Shown here: one piece after another, positions 40,007 to 49,904 of the stretch
Layout: every line of letters starts with the position of its first letter
Position numbering within the stretch: the stretch's first letter is position 1
Assembly: GCF_000331245.1 (NCBI RefSeq)
Contig: NZ_ANFZ01000014.1
Span: forward strand, 62,001-126,000
From: Blastomonas sp. AAP53
GTDB taxonomy: Bacteria > Pseudomonadota > Alphaproteobacteria > Sphingomonadales > Sphingomonadaceae
Direction: 5' to 3'
DNA length: 64,000 nucleotides
The notes under the pieces: model-generated
Databases searched by the model: none
What the model saw: the letters and a program-made list of their open reading frames with translations, nothing else
Told to the model about the DNA's origin: nothing
Made by a program: the position numbers and the translations under genes

Positions 40007-40873
40007 ATGCGCATCTGCATTCTCATTCCCGATGACAACGACCTGCAGCGCTATGACGACTGGCGCGATCAGGCGACGCTCATCGAACCCTTGCTCGCGG
40101 CGCATGGCCTTTCGGTCGAATGGCGGGCGTGGACCGATCCTGCGCCGATCGACGTCGATCTGGTGCTGCCGCTGATGGCCTGGGGCTATCACCGCGACTT
40201 GCCGCGCTGGCAGGCGCAGCTTGACCGTTGGCAGGGCAAGCGCTTCCTCAACCCGCTGGAGGTGTTGCGCTGGAACACCGACAAACGCTATCTGCTGGAG
40301 CTGGCCGCCAAGAGCGTCGCCATCGTGCCGACGCGGTTCCACGAGGCGCTGCGGGAGAGCAACCTGGCCGATGCCCGGGCGGCCATTGGTGGCGCAGACC
40401 TGGTGATCAAGCCGCCTGTATCCGCAGGATCTGACCACACATGGCTGCTGCGCGGTGCGGTCCCCTGCCCCGCTGAGGCTCTGGGTCGCGCCATGCTGGT
40501 GCAGCCGATGATGCCAGCGATCGCCACCGAGGGCGAGTATTCGCTTTTCTGGCTCGCAGGCGACTTTGCTCATGCCATCGTCAAGCGTCCCGCCGCTGGC
40601 GATTTTCGCGTCCAGGGTCAGTTCGGGGGCCAGTCCCAGGCCATTGATCCACCCGCAGCGGCCAAGGCGCTGGCGCTGGCCACCCTGGCCGCGATTGACG
40701 CAGAGCTGCTGTATGCGCGCGTCGATATGGTGGGCGATGGCGAGGGCGGCTACTGCCTGATGGAGATCGAGCTGATCGAACCCTGGCTCTCGCTCGACCG
40801 CACGGCAGACGGCGGCCAGACCTTTGCGGCAGCTGTCGCGGCGGCCGCAGCCCACTCAGCCAGCGCCGGTTAA
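40007..40873 (+). CDS. ATP-grasp domain protein
   Basis: The 288-residue enzyme has an ATP-grasp architecture: an N-terminal preATP domain with RICILIPDDND, the ATP-binding Lys in ADLVIKPPVSAGSDHT, then MLVQPMMPAIATEGEYSLFW and the Mg-binding acid pair in CLMEIELIEPWLSL. It resembles the stand-alone ATP-grasp proteins related to the cycloserine ligase DcsG and glutathione synthetase. It would ligate a carboxylate to an amine; its substrates are unknown. It is followed by a TPR protein in the same direction. Confidence 0.85.
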   Translation: MRICILIPDDNDLQRYDDWRDQATLIEPLLAAHGLSVEWRAWTDPAPIDVDLVLPLMAWGYHRDLPRWQAQLDRWQGKRFLNPLEVLRWNTDKRYLLELAAKSVAIVPTRFHEALRESNLADARAAIGGADLVIKPPVSAGSDHTWLLRGAVPCPAEALGRAMLVQPMMPAIATEGEYSLFWLAGDFAHAIVKRPAAGDFRVQGQFGGQSQAIDPPAAAKALALATLAAIDAELLYARVDMVGDGEGGYCLMEIELIEPWLSLDRTADGGQTFAAAVAAAAAHSASAG

Positions 40874-40920
40874 GGTCTGACCGACCATCGCCACGCAAAC
40901 ACTGACAGGACGACCCATCT

Positions 40921-41784
40921 ATGCCGCATTTCCCTGCCCTGATCTGGATCGCTGCGATGCAGGTTGGCCCAGCAGACGCTAACGCGCTGGAACCGCTTGC
41001 CCCCCAGGCAGCCCCACGGCCCGATGAATTCCAGAACAAGCCCCGCGCATCCGGCTTCACTCCGCCACTGGCAGATGAAGCACGGTTCGATTCCTGCATG
41101 GACATGGCCACCGATGATCCGGCGAGCGGCATCATGGCCGCGAACGAATGGCTGATCGCAGGCGGCGGCTATTTCGCCCGCCACTGCCTGGGGTTCGCTT
41201 ATGCCAGGGATGGTCGCTGGAGCGCTGCGGCGGACAGCTTCGTCTCCGCGGCGCGCGATGCCGAGCTGGCGCATGACAAGCGCGCCACCAATTTGTGGAC
41301 CCAGGCCGGCAATGCCGCGCTTGCATCGGGTGATCCCGACCGGGCGCTGACCTATTTCGATGCGGCGATGGCGCAAGGCGAGGCCGACGGGCTGTTGCTG
41401 GGCGAGCTTCACCTGGACCGCGCCCGCGCCTTGGTCGTCGCTGGACGCACCGATGAGGCCGAAGCGGCATTGGACGAGGCGCACCGGCTTGCGCCCGAAG
41501 ATCCGCTCGCCTGGCTGCTGTCGGCCACGCTGGCGCGCCGGCTGGGCAAGCTTGACCGCGCGCAGGCCGATATCGACATCGCCGCCAAGCTGGCCCCGCG
41601 CGATCCGGAAGTGGCCTTGGAGGCAGGCAACATCGCCGCCAGCGCAGGCCAGTACGACACTGCGCGGCGCAACTGGACCCAGGCGATCGACATCCGCCCC
41701 GATGGTCCGGTCGCCAGGACTGCGCGGGGGCATCTGTCGCAGCTCGATCAGGCGGAAAGCGGGGATCAAGCAGAGCCGAAGTAG
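40921..41784 (+). CDS. TPR-repeat protein, probably exported
   Basis: A 287-residue helical repeat protein. At least four TPR-like units are seen from about residue 80: HCLGFAYARDGRWSAAADSF, LWTQAGNAALASGDPDRALT, YFDAAMAQGEADGLLLGELH and ALEAGNIAASAGQYDTARRN. The N terminus is weakly hydrophobic (PALIWIAAMQVGPADA) and may be a signal peptide. TPR proteins act as assembly scaffolds; no partner is evident. A terminator hairpin follows. Confidence 0.82.
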   Translation: MPHFPALIWIAAMQVGPADANALEPLAPQAAPRPDEFQNKPRASGFTPPLADEARFDSCMDMATDDPASGIMAANEWLIAGGGYFARHCLGFAYARDGRWSAAADSFVSAARDAELAHDKRATNLWTQAGNAALASGDPDRALTYFDAAMAQGEADGLLLGELHLDRARALVVAGRTDEAEAALDEAHRLAPEDPLAWLLSATLARRLGKLDRAQADIDIAAKLAPRDPEVALEAGNIAASAGQYDTARRNWTQAIDIRPDGPVARTARGHLSQLDQAESGDQAEPK

Positions 41785-41814
41785 CGCTCTGCTCTCCTGC
41801 TTGGATGCCGCAAT

Positions 41815-41841
41815 AACCCTCCCCCTTGATGGGGGAGGGTT
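41815..41841. terminator. Terminator-like hairpin of the CCCTCCCCC repeat type
   Basis: AACCCTCCCCC and GGGGGAGGGTT form a perfect 11-bp stem with a TTGAT loop, 31 bp after the TPR gene. It resembles the first half of the repeat at 10299-10440, so it may be one member of a dispersed family reused as terminator. Confidence 0.65.
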
Positions 41842-41967
41842 GGGTTGGGTGATCTCTCCGGATTGAGCAGTGCTTCAGCAGCGCACCATCACCCTCACCG
41901 CTGCGACTAGGTGGAAATGCCACCAAGCCTCGCTGCCTCTCGCATCAAGGGAGAGGCATTTGGTCGG

Positions 41968-42717
41968 TCAATCCAGATAGAAATCCACCGTCGTCACGAC
42001 GCGGACCTTCTTGAACGGCGTGTCGCTGACGCCCCAGCTGCCACCACCATCGCCGTCGCGCGATTCGACCGAGAAATAGCCCTGCGTCGCGCTCTTGATG
42101 CCGCCGACATCGGTGCCGCTATCCTCGGCGAACTGCTCGGCAGACGCGCGCGCGTCCTTGGTCGCTTCGGCGACCATCTTGGGCTTAATGTCGTTGAGCT
42201 TCGTGAAGCTGTACGCCATGCCCGAACCTTCCTCGAGCACCACGCCGCGCTTGATCAGGTCGAACTGCCGCTTCACTGCCGCCTGCGCCTTCTTGATGTC
42301 GTTGGTGCGCAGCGACATGCGCTGGCGGATGGTGTAGGTGGTTGATCCGTAGTTGTTGTTGAATTGCGAGACATTGGCGCCTGTCGGCTGCAAAGCATCG
42401 CCATCAAAGCCCAGTTCGGTGAAGAATCCGCGCAGCGCCTTGCTGTCGGCATCGATATCCGCCTGCGCCGTGGCCAGATCGTCCGCCTGCGCCGAATAGG
42501 CAATCGTCCAGGTGGCAAGGTCGGCAGTCACATCCTTTTCCGCCAGCCCGCGCACGGTCACCGACCGGTCCGCCTGCTTGGCGCGCAGCAGCCCATCGCC
42601 CAGCAGATACCCGCCCGCGACCATGCCCAGCGCCATGATTCCTGCGCCTGCCAGAAAGATGTTCCCCGTCAGCCAGCCGCGTTTGCCTGCATCGTCCTGT
42701 GCCCCGCTTTCAACCAT
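41968..42717 (-). CDS. SIMPL-domain (DUF541) protein, membrane-anchored
   Basis: The 249-residue product begins MVESGAQDDAGKRGWLTGNI, has one membrane helix (about residues 20-42, IFLAGAGIMALGMVAGGYLL), and then the SIMPL fold with SVTVRGLAEKDVTADLATWT and the C-terminal KVRVVTTVDFYLD strand. Family members form periplasmic assemblies or act in signalling, mostly uncharacterised. Start 42717 has AAGGA eight bases upstream; the frame continues to 42771 without a ribosome site. Confidence 0.88.
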   Translation of the reverse strand: MVESGAQDDAGKRGWLTGNIFLAGAGIMALGMVAGGYLLGDGLLRAKQADRSVTVRGLAEKDVTADLATWTIAYSAQADDLATAQADIDADSKALRGFFTELGFDGDALQPTGANVSQFNNNYGSTTYTIRQRMSLRTNDIKKAQAAVKRQFDLIKRGVVLEEGSGMAYSFTKLNDIKPKMVAEATKDARASAEQFAEDSGTDVGGIKSATQGYFSVESRDGDGGGSWGVSDTPFKKVRVVTTVDFYLD

Positions 42718-42845
42718 GCTCTCTGTCCTTCCAATGTCCCGCACACCGCCTATATTCGGAGGGTATTCCACCCCTGCGGCACGATGATCGATTAGCCTCT
42801 CGGCGATGAACCGTGTCTTAACTGCGATGAACTGAAAGTAGCATA

Positions 42846-43265
42846 ATGACCAAATATCTGCACACGATGATCCGCGTCACTGACCCGGAGGCGACAGTAC
42901 GCTTTTTCGAGCTGATCGGGCTGAAGGAAACGCGCCGCTTCGACAGCGAGCAGGGCCGGTTCACGCTGATCTTCCTCGCCGCCCCCGGCCAGGAGGGCGT
43001 GGCCGAGGTCGAGCTGACGCACAACTGGGACCCGCAGGAATATACCGGCGGGCGCAACTTCGGGCATCTCGCCTACCGCGTCGACAATGTCTACGAGACC
43101 TGCCAGCGGCTGATGGACGCCGGCGTCACGATCAACCGCCCGCCACGCGACGGCCATATGGCGTTTGTGCGCAGCCCCGACGGAATCTCGATCGAGCTGC
43201 TGCAGGAAGGCCATCTGGCACCTGCCGAGCCCTGGGTATCGATGCCCAACACCGGCGAGTGGTAA
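42846..43265 (+). CDS. gloA: Lactoylglutathione lyase-like VOC protein
   Basis: A 139-residue glyoxalase I-type protein: [40 protein letters not shown] and [13 protein letters not shown]. The ligands expected for glyoxalase I (His in the first strand, Glu in VAEVELTHN, His in NFGHLA and Glu in SIELLQ) are present. It would detoxify methylglyoxal with glutathione. It is not in a clear operon. Confidence 0.86.
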   Translation: MTKYLHTMIRVTDPEATVRFFELIGLKETRRFDSEQGRFTLIFLAAPGQEGVAEVELTHNWDPQEYTGGRNFGHLAYRVDNVYETCQRLMDAGVTINRPPRDGHMAFVRSPDGISIELLQEGHLAPAEPWVSMPNTGEW

Positions 43266-43329
43266 GCGGCTGGCGAGAGGCGGCGAAGCAAGCTATGCTG
43301 CGCATGTTGAGGGGGCGGATGAGAGGATA

Positions 43330-43785
43330 ATGATCATGCGCAGACTGCCCGTCATGCTGACCCTGGCCGCCCTCGCCTGCACCGCGCCGCTGATGGCGGC
43401 AGATTGCCGTGATGCGGAAATCCGCGAACGTACGCTGAGTGCGATCGAGAAGCTGGATGAACGCGGCCAGAAAATTGCCAGGCTCTATCTGCGCGACCGT
43501 GTCGCGGGCGATCCTGTCTCGTGCATCCCCAGGGTACGCCTGCGCCGTTCCACAGCAGCGAGCGACGATGTACTGCTGTATGACGACGGCTCGATCGTTT
43601 ATGTCAACACGCCCTATTTGGGCTGCCCCCGCGCCCGCGACAACACGATGATATCGGCCACTCCGGTCGGGCGACTGTGCTCGGGTGATACCGTGCTGGT
43701 GCAGGACCTGCGCATCGACGCGCCCCTTGGCAGCTGCGCGCTGAGCAAGTTCGTGCCGTTCAAGAAGGTGAAGAAGGGGGGATAG
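43330..43785 (+). CDS. Hypothetical secreted protein
   Basis: Not recognised. A 151-residue protein with signal peptide (MRRLPVMLTLAALACTAPLM, cleavage near AAD) and six Cys in the mature part, as in small disulphide-bonded exported proteins. ATGs at 43330 and 43336 are both possible; AGAGG is better spaced for the second. It sits alone, 65 bp after the glyoxalase gene on the same strand. Confidence 0.65.
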   Translation: MIMRRLPVMLTLAALACTAPLMAADCRDAEIRERTLSAIEKLDERGQKIARLYLRDRVAGDPVSCIPRVRLRRSTAASDDVLLYDDGSIVYVNTPYLGCPRARDNTMISATPVGRLCSGDTVLVQDLRIDAPLGSCALSKFVPFKKVKKGG

Positions 43786-43817
43786 TGGCAACCGTTTTTG
43801 CGGGGCCCACCTCCAGC

Positions 43818-44825
43818 CTATCCAAACCCCGCCAGGAACGCCGCCACATTTGCGCCCAGCGCGTCGACGGCATAGCCGCCTTCCATCACGATCACCGTCG
43901 GCAGATCGAGCGCGGCAATCGAGGCCGCGATGGGGGTGTAATCCTCCGTCTGCAAAGCGAATTGCGAGATGGGGTCACCTGCGAACGTATCCGCTCCGAA
44001 CGAGACGCACAGCAGGTCAGCGCCGAACTCGCGGATGGCCGCAAGCCCGGTGCCCAGCGCGGAGCGATACTCGGCCAGGCCCGTCCCGCGTGGCAACGGC
44101 AGGTTGAGCGTCGCGCCCTCGCCTGCCCCTTCGCCGCGCTCGTCGGCATGGCCCCAGAAGAACGGATAGTCGGTCACCGGATCGGCATGGACCGACACGA
44201 ACAGCACGTCGCCCCGGTCGTAGAAGATGTCCTGCGTGCCGTTGCCATGATGATAATCGACATCAAGGATCGCGATGCGCTTTTTGCCGCCTGCAATGGC
44301 CGCTTCGGCTGCGATCGCGGCATTGTTGAGGAAGCAATAGCCGCCCAGATAGTCCGCGCCGCAATGGTGCCCCGGTGGTCGGCATAAGGCGAAGGCTGCC
44401 CGCTCGCCATCCAGCACCGCCTGCACCGCCGCCAGCGCCGACTGCGCGCCCCAATATGAGCTCGTCCAGGTGCCCGCAGCGATCGGGCTGGAGGCATCGA
44501 AGCTGAACTGGCCGAGGTCCGCATCGATGCGGTTAAGCTTGAGCGGACGGCGGCCCACCACCGGCCAGGCATAGCCATGCGCGTCGCCTGCCCGCCCCGC
44601 CTCAACCCAGCGCTGGTGCGCGGTCTGCAGGAAGGCCAGATAGTCATCGCCATGCACCCGCCGGATCGGCTCCAGCCCGAAATCGGCAGGAGCTTCGACC
44701 TGCTGAAGGGTCGCCAGCACATTCTCCATCCGCCCGCGATGTTCTGCATGGGGCACATAGGCGCCATTGTGCAGTTCCACCGCCGGAGCGTGATCATGCT
44801 GGCGTGCGTCAAAAAACGTTCTCAT
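43818..44825 (-). CDS. Histone-deacetylase-family amidohydrolase
   Basis: A 335-residue zinc hydrolase of the HDAC/acetylpolyamine amidohydrolase family. Motifs include PPGHHCGADYLGGYCFLNNA (catalytic His pair), the metal-binding ILDVDYHHGNGTQDIFYD and the second Asp in SFGADTFAGDP. Bacterial members deacetylate polyamines or related compounds. The start at 44825 (MRTFFDARQHDHAP) is preferred over an upstream GTG-type extension. It is immediately downstream of the S9 peptidase gene (12 bp). Confidence 0.92.
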   Translation of the reverse strand: MRTFFDARQHDHAPAVELHNGAYVPHAEHRGRMENVLATLQQVEAPADFGLEPIRRVHGDDYLAFLQTAHQRWVEAGRAGDAHGYAWPVVGRRPLKLNRIDADLGQFSFDASSPIAAGTWTSSYWGAQSALAAVQAVLDGERAAFALCRPPGHHCGADYLGGYCFLNNAAIAAEAAIAGGKKRIAILDVDYHHGNGTQDIFYDRGDVLFVSVHADPVTDYPFFWGHADERGEGAGEGATLNLPLPRGTGLAEYRSALGTGLAAIREFGADLLCVSFGADTFAGDPISQFALQTEDYTPIAASIAALDLPTVIVMEGGYAVDALGANVAAFLAGFG

Positions 44826-44836
44826 CGCTCCGCCCT

Positions 44837-46771
44837 TCACTGCGCGAACAATTTGCTCAGGAACACCGTCTCCACCTCGCGGCGCAGGTCGTTGTTCGCC
44901 TTCTTGAGGAAGCCGTGGCCTTCGTGGGCATAGAGCACGTACCAGGTCTCGACCCCGTTGCCGCGCAACGCAGCGACCACCTGATCGGATTCGGACTGCG
45001 GCACCCGCGGGTCGTTCGCGCCCTGCATCACCAGCATCGGCTTGGTGATCTTGCCGACGTTCTTGAGCGGCGCGATCCGCTCGAACACCGCGCGCATCTT
45101 GGGATCGCGCTCGTCGCCATATTCGGCGCGGCGGTTGTCGCGGCGATAGGCTTCGGTGTTCTTCATGAAGCTGACGAAATCGCTGATGCCGTAACGCTCG
45201 ACCCCACCAACCAGTCTGTCCGAATAGAAGGTCATGGCGGCCAGCGACATATAGCCGCCATAGGACTGGCCATAGACCGCGATCCGCCCCGCATCCATGC
45301 CCGGCTGCTTGCCCGCCCAGTCGATCAGCGCACCGATGTCCTTGACGCTGTCTTCACGCAACGGGCCATTGTCGAGGTTCAGATATTTGGTGCCATAGCC
45401 ATCCGACCCGCGCACGTTGGGCAGGATCACCACCGCGCTCAGCACATCGGCAAAATACTGTGCGCCGGGGTTCCAGCTGGGCCGCGTCTGCGCTTCGGGT
45501 CCTCCGTGGATGTCGATGATCACCGGCAGCTTCGCATCGGGCGCAGCAGTCTTCGGACGATAGACGAAAGCGGGCACCGACAGCCCGTCAAAGCTCTTGA
45601 AGCGGATCAGCGTCGGCTCGGCGAGCTTCGCCGGATCAAGCTCGCCGGCTTCCGACTGCGTCCAGCGGGTCACCGCGCCGCTGCCCAGATCGACATCCCA
45701 GACGTCGCCTGCGGTGGTGGCGTTGGTCAGTCCGATTGCGAGCTTGCGACCATCGAGCGAGAATTCGAGCGCCGTGATGACCCCGCGCGGCAGCGATGGC
45801 GCAGAGATCGCATCGGGCGTCGTCAGCGAGGTCAGCAAAACCCGCGAAAAGCCATCCTCGTTCAGCGTATAGGCCAGCGTCCGGCCATCGGGGGCCAGGT
45901 CATAGCTCTCCACATCCCAGTTCACCTTGCTCGACAGCTGCGTCATCTGCCCCGATGCGACATCGATCCGCACGAGCCGCCGGAAATCGCTGCCCGCATT
46001 GGTGATCGCCAGGATCGCCTTGCCGCCATCGATGAAGCGCGCTTCCTCGAACCGCGCCTTGGCTTTCATCGAGAAATCGAGCGGGGTGACCTTGCCGCTC
46101 GCCATGTCGAGCAGCATCAGCTGGTTTTCGCGGTTGGAGATGCCCTTGGCGAGCAGCACGGTCGTCTTGTCGGCGCTGATATCCTGCGGGCCGACTGCAC
46201 CAGTGCCCTGCCACACCACGCGGCGGCTGGCAGGATCGGCGGGATCGGCCGCCATGATCGCATAGTCGGCCGAACCCTTGGTAGCACGCGACCAGACCAG
46301 CAGGCTGCCATCCTTGGCGAACACCGGCGACTGGTTGCGCGTCACCGGTTCGGTTAGCGGCTGACCTGCGCCATCGAGATCGCGGACGAACAGCTGGAAC
46401 CACTCATCACCGCCAGTGTCGCGGGTGAGCACGAAGCGGCTGCTACCAGGCACGGCCTTCGCGCCGCCCACCGGCTCGTTGTAATAGGTCAGCTGCCGCC
46501 GCGCAGACCCGGGGGCTGTGACATGATGCACCTGAAAGGTGGAGCCGAAGCGCGTGGTGATCAGCATCGATCCATCGGGCAGCCAGTCCTGAAACCGCGC
46601 CTCGCGATAGTTCTGGTACCGCTGCACCGCATCGCGAATATCCTGCGGGATGGCGGGCACATTTTCCAGCCGTGCGGAGCCGACCTGGCGGGTTTCCGGC
46701 TGCGCCTGCTGCGCCGAAGCGGGGACGGCGACGAGCGCGGCAAAGGCCAGCAGAGACGTACGAAGCAACAT
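44837..46771 (-). CDS. Secreted S9 (prolyl oligopeptidase family) peptidase
   Basis: The second S9 peptidase of the window, 644 residues, with a signal peptide (MLLRTSLLAFAALVAVPASA). A beta-propeller part contains repeated blades; the hydrolase domain carries Ser503 in YGQSYGGYM, Asp587 in GANDPRVP and His619 in HEGHGF. It shares only architecture with the S9 protein at 6296-8242. Probably co-transcribed with the HDAC-like gene that follows. No isopeptidase role is implied. Confidence 0.92.
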   Translation of the reverse strand: MLLRTSLLAFAALVAVPASAQQAQPETRQVGSARLENVPAIPQDIRDAVQRYQNYREARFQDWLPDGSMLITTRFGSTFQVHHVTAPGSARRQLTYYNEPVGGAKAVPGSSRFVLTRDTGGDEWFQLFVRDLDGAGQPLTEPVTRNQSPVFAKDGSLLVWSRATKGSADYAIMAADPADPASRRVVWQGTGAVGPQDISADKTTVLLAKGISNRENQLMLLDMASGKVTPLDFSMKAKARFEEARFIDGGKAILAITNAGSDFRRLVRIDVASGQMTQLSSKVNWDVESYDLAPDGRTLAYTLNEDGFSRVLLTSLTTPDAISAPSLPRGVITALEFSLDGRKLAIGLTNATTAGDVWDVDLGSGAVTRWTQSEAGELDPAKLAEPTLIRFKSFDGLSVPAFVYRPKTAAPDAKLPVIIDIHGGPEAQTRPSWNPGAQYFADVLSAVVILPNVRGSDGYGTKYLNLDNGPLREDSVKDIGALIDWAGKQPGMDAGRIAVYGQSYGGYMSLAAMTFYSDRLVGGVERYGISDFVSFMKNTEAYRRDNRRAEYGDERDPKMRAVFERIAPLKNVGKITKPMLVMQGANDPRVPQSESDQVVAALRGNGVETWYVLYAHEGHGFLKKANNDLRREVETVFLSKLFAQ

Positions 46772-46840
46772 GCGACACTTCCTTGTTCTTGCACCTGAAA
46801 ATCCTCGCCAAGGACGGGACAGGTTTTCAGGAACTTACGG

Positions 46841-47335
46841 TCAGAATACGCCCATGGCCAGCCCCGCGCCGAACATTGCGCCCAACTCGCGGCAGCGCGC
46901 CAGATCGGCCTCGTGCAGATGCTTGGGCGCGGCGATATCTTCCGGCGTTTGCGCATGGGTGCAGACGATAAGACTCTCGGCGATGCGCCTCAACCGCCAG
47001 CCGGTGGCGATCCGCTCGATCTGCCGCACCGCGCCCTCGCCGTCCGATCCTGCTGCGACCATCACCGCATAGGGCCGCCCCTCGATCTGCCCCAGCAGCG
47101 GGTAATAGCAGCGGTCGAAACACTCCTTCATCGCGCCGGTCATGCTCGCCAGGTTTTCCGGGCAGACGAACAGATAACCGGAAGCCTCCAGCAGATCGGC
47201 GGGTTGCGCTTCGTCTGCGCGCAGCAGGCGTACCGGGCCTTCCTCCGCAGCCGCAGCAGCAGCAGCCTGCGCCATCGCTTCGGACGCGCCGGTGCGGCTG
47301 TGCCAGACGATCAGCAGAGTGGGTGTGTCGGTCAT
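46841..47335 (-). CDS. Flavodoxin-family protein
   Basis: The 164-residue protein begins with the FMN phosphate-binding loop IVWHSRTGASEAMAQAA, followed by GYLFVCPENLASMTGAMKEC and a final AGSDGEGAVRQIERI, as in flavodoxin/NAD(P)H-FMN reductase-type proteins. It would carry electrons or reduce quinones or flavins. It is divergent from recJ. Confidence 0.85.
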   Translation of the reverse strand: MTDTPTLLIVWHSRTGASEAMAQAAAAAAAEEGPVRLLRADEAQPADLLEASGYLFVCPENLASMTGAMKECFDRCYYPLLGQIEGRPYAVMVAAGSDGEGAVRQIERIATGWRLRRIAESLIVCTHAQTPEDIAAPKHLHEADLARCRELGAMFGAGLAMGVF

Positions 47336-47453
47336 GGGGCTGGTGATAGCGCAGCCAACGGATCATTCCACCGCTTTTGCCCCTTCCCCCTCGCCAACGC
47401 CTGCCGCAGCGCATAAACAGGAGACTTCCCCGAACATCTGCGATCTGGAAACC

Positions 47454-49238
47454 ATGGCCACCCTGCACCCCGACCCCGTTCTTGGCATCACCCAGTCGAT
47501 GACAGGCCAGCCATGGCACTGGCGCGGGGCCGAGGGCGACCGGCGCGAGGCCGATCTGCAGCCCGACGATCTGGTTGCCCTGCTGCTGCTCAGCCGCGGC
47601 GTGCCGCGCGACGATCTTGATCGGCACCGCACCCCCACCATCCGTGGCTTCATGCCCGACCCGTCGATCTTCCGCGACATGGACAGCGCCGCCGACCGGC
47701 TCGCGCAGGCAGTGATCGCGCGCGAGAAGGTGACGGTCTATGGCGATTACGACGTCGACGGCGCGACCAGCGCCGCACTGCTGATCCGCCTGCTGCGCGA
47801 TCTGGGACTCGATGCAGGGGCCTATATCCCCGACCGGCTGATGGAAGGCTATGGCCCCTCGGGCGCAGCGCTCACCAGCCTGGCCGCAGACGGCTCGACG
47901 CTGATCGTCACCGTCGATTGCGGCGCGATGGCCTATGAGGCGCTGCAGATGGCGCACGATGTCGGCGTCGATGTCGTGGTGGTCGATCACCACAAATGCG
48001 CCAGCGAACTGCCGCGCGCCTTTGCGCTGGTGAACCCCAACCGGCTCGACGAGGACGACGAGGCCGCCGCGCACGGCCATCTCGCCGCGGTGGGCGTCGC
48101 CTTCCTGCTCGGCGCGGCACTCGTCCGCACCTTGCGCGCGCAGGGCTATTTCGCCAGCCGCAGCGAGCCTGCGCTGATGGACCTGCTCGATCTGGTCGCA
48201 CTGGGCACGGTGGCCGATGTCGCGCAACTCAAGGGGCTCAACCGCGCCTTCGTCGCGCAGGGGCTCAAGATCATGGGCCGACGCGGCAATATCGGCATGG
48301 CCGCGCTGATCGACGCCAGCCGCCTGACGCGCGCACCGGTGTGTTCGGATCTGGGCTTTGCGCTGGGCCCGCGAATCAACGCAGGCGGCCGCGTCGGTTC
48401 GGCCGATCTGGGCGTGCGGTTGCTCACCACGCAGGACGAGGCCGAAGCCGCCGATATCGCCGCGCAGCTCTCGCGGCTCAACGAGGAACGCCGCGCGATC
48501 GAGGCGATGGTGCAGGAAGAGGCCGAACTGCTGCTGACCGCGCAGCACAACCGCGCGGTGGCGGTGCTGTCGGGCAAGGGCTGGCATCCGGGCGTGATCG
48601 GTATCGTGGCCGGGCGAATCAAGGAACGTACCGGAAAGCCCTCGCTGGTGATCGCGGTCGATGATGCCGGTATCGGCAAGGGATCGGGCCGCTCTATTCC
48701 CGGGGTTGATCTGGGCGCGGCGATCATCGCAGCCAAGGACGCCGGACTGCTGGTCGCAGGCGGCGGCCATGCGATGGCGGCGGGGCTGACGATCAACGCC
48801 GACATGCTCGATCGATTCGGTGAGTTCCTTGAAGACCGGCTCGCAGGGCCAGTCGCTGCAGCTTCAGGATCGGCGCGGCTTCTGGTCGATGCGCTCGTAG
48901 CCCCGCGCGGGCTGACGCCCGACCTTGTCGAGCGGATGGAAAGTGCCGGCCCCTACGGCATGGGCTGGCCCGCGCCGCGCATCGCCACCGGGCCGGTGCG
49001 AATCGTACGCTGCGATGTCGTCGGCACCACCCATGTCCGCGCGATCGCAGCGGGCGATGACGGCGCATCGTTCAAGGCGATGGCCTTCCGCAGCGTCGAC
49101 ACCCCGCTGGGCCAGGCGCTGCTGGGTGCGCCGCGCGACCGCCGCTTCTGGATTGCCGGGCGCGTGAAGATCGACAGCTGGAACGGCAATCACGCCGCAG
49201 AAATGCACGTCGACGACCTCGCTCCGGTCGATCGGTGA
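47454..49238 (+). CDS. recJ: Single-stranded-DNA-specific exonuclease RecJ
   Basis: RecJ is the 5'-3' single-strand DNA exonuclease of recombination and mismatch repair. The DHH-family metal motifs are GDYDVDGATS with Asp98, Asp100 and Asp102 and VDHHK with His179-His180; the DHHA1 domain appears as AGGGHAMAAGLTI and the OB-like domain follows. The 594-residue form from ATG 47454 is the usual length; the frame is open from 47292 but without similarity. The gene ends 76 bp before a tRNA. Confidence 0.95.
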   Translation: MATLHPDPVLGITQSMTGQPWHWRGAEGDRREADLQPDDLVALLLLSRGVPRDDLDRHRTPTIRGFMPDPSIFRDMDSAADRLAQAVIAREKVTVYGDYDVDGATSAALLIRLLRDLGLDAGAYIPDRLMEGYGPSGAALTSLAADGSTLIVTVDCGAMAYEALQMAHDVGVDVVVVDHHKCASELPRAFALVNPNRLDEDDEAAAHGHLAAVGVAFLLGAALVRTLRAQGYFASRSEPALMDLLDLVALGTVADVAQLKGLNRAFVAQGLKIMGRRGNIGMAALIDASRLTRAPVCSDLGFALGPRINAGGRVGSADLGVRLLTTQDEAEAADIAAQLSRLNEERRAIEAMVQEEAELLLTAQHNRAVAVLSGKGWHPGVIGIVAGRIKERTGKPSLVIAVDDAGIGKGSGRSIPGVDLGAAIIAAKDAGLLVAGGGHAMAAGLTINADMLDRFGEFLEDRLAGPVAAASGSARLLVDALVAPRGLTPDLVERMESAGPYGMGWPAPRIATGPVRIVRCDVVGTTHVRAIAAGDDGASFKAMAFRSVDTPLGQALLGAPRDRRFWIAGRVKIDSWNGNHAAEMHVDDLAPVDR

Positions 49239-49313
49239 AAAAGGTTGGAAAAGACAAATACCGCGCTTGACTGCCCAGCCGCGAATCCCTAATGGGTCGC
49301 TTCCCGCGAAGAT

Positions 49314-49388
49314 GGCCCCTTCGTCTAGCGGTTAGGACGCGGCCCTTTCACGGCTGAAACACGGGTTCGATTCCCGTAGGGGTCACCA
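49314..49388 (+). tRNA. tRNA-Glu (UUC)
   Basis: A 75-base cloverleaf with encoded CCA. The acceptor stem GGCCCCT (49314-49320) pairs with AGGGGTC (49378-49384), the anticodon loop CTTTCAC has anticodon TTC, and the T loop is TTCGATT in GGGTTCGATTCCC. It is a single gene, downstream of recJ. Confidence 0.95.
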
Positions 49389-49904
49389 CTTTCCAGTGGT
49401 TTAGGTCATGGTGCGACGGGATTTCCCTGATTGTTCCCTATCATGCGGTTTTTCGCGGCCTTGATGCAGCCATCCTGCTCGGCCGTTCTTGCGCGTGAAT
49501 TCGCCTGGTAGTCGGGCGCGCCGCCCAACCTCAGAATCATGCCTGCAATGACTGCGCTTCATGCTTGGTCCAGCTGCAAATAGGCCAGCCAGTATCGATC
49601 ATAGGTGCGCTTCCACATGTCCTTGGGACGCTTGGTTTGCCCTTCCGGAGCCAACTTGATGGCGGTTGACGCGGTAACGTTCGGGGGAGCGGTTGCCGTG
49701 CGAACGCATTGATTGGCAACTCCTGATGCAACAGCCCAACCGATACCCGAATGATCTCACTGGCTGCCATGGCAGGTTTTTGGCTTACCGGGCCAGCCTG
49801 AAGCCGGTCAGTACTCTTTAGCAACATAGCGCCACGCCAACCCGGCCAAAGCCCGTTGGAACCAATTGGTTGGCCGTGCCAGTCCCGCCGTGCCGGCCAG
49901 CAGT
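49389..49904. other. Gene-free stretch right of tRNA-Glu, with a possible gene fragment
   Basis: No complete gene is credible here. On the - strand a frame ending at 49559 reads RPKDMWKRTYDRYWLAYLQL, which looks like the C-terminal end of a real protein, but no intact start or upstream body exists. This, with the tRNA to the left and accessory genes to the right, suggests a decayed insertion boundary. Confidence 0.35.

Noticed and set aside
44837-46771. S9 peptidase as a lasso isopeptidase (AtxE type)
   Set aside because: It lies about 7 kb from the cluster, pairs with an HDAC-like gene and has ordinary S9 motifs; clusters with kinase and exporter generally do not need an isopeptidase.
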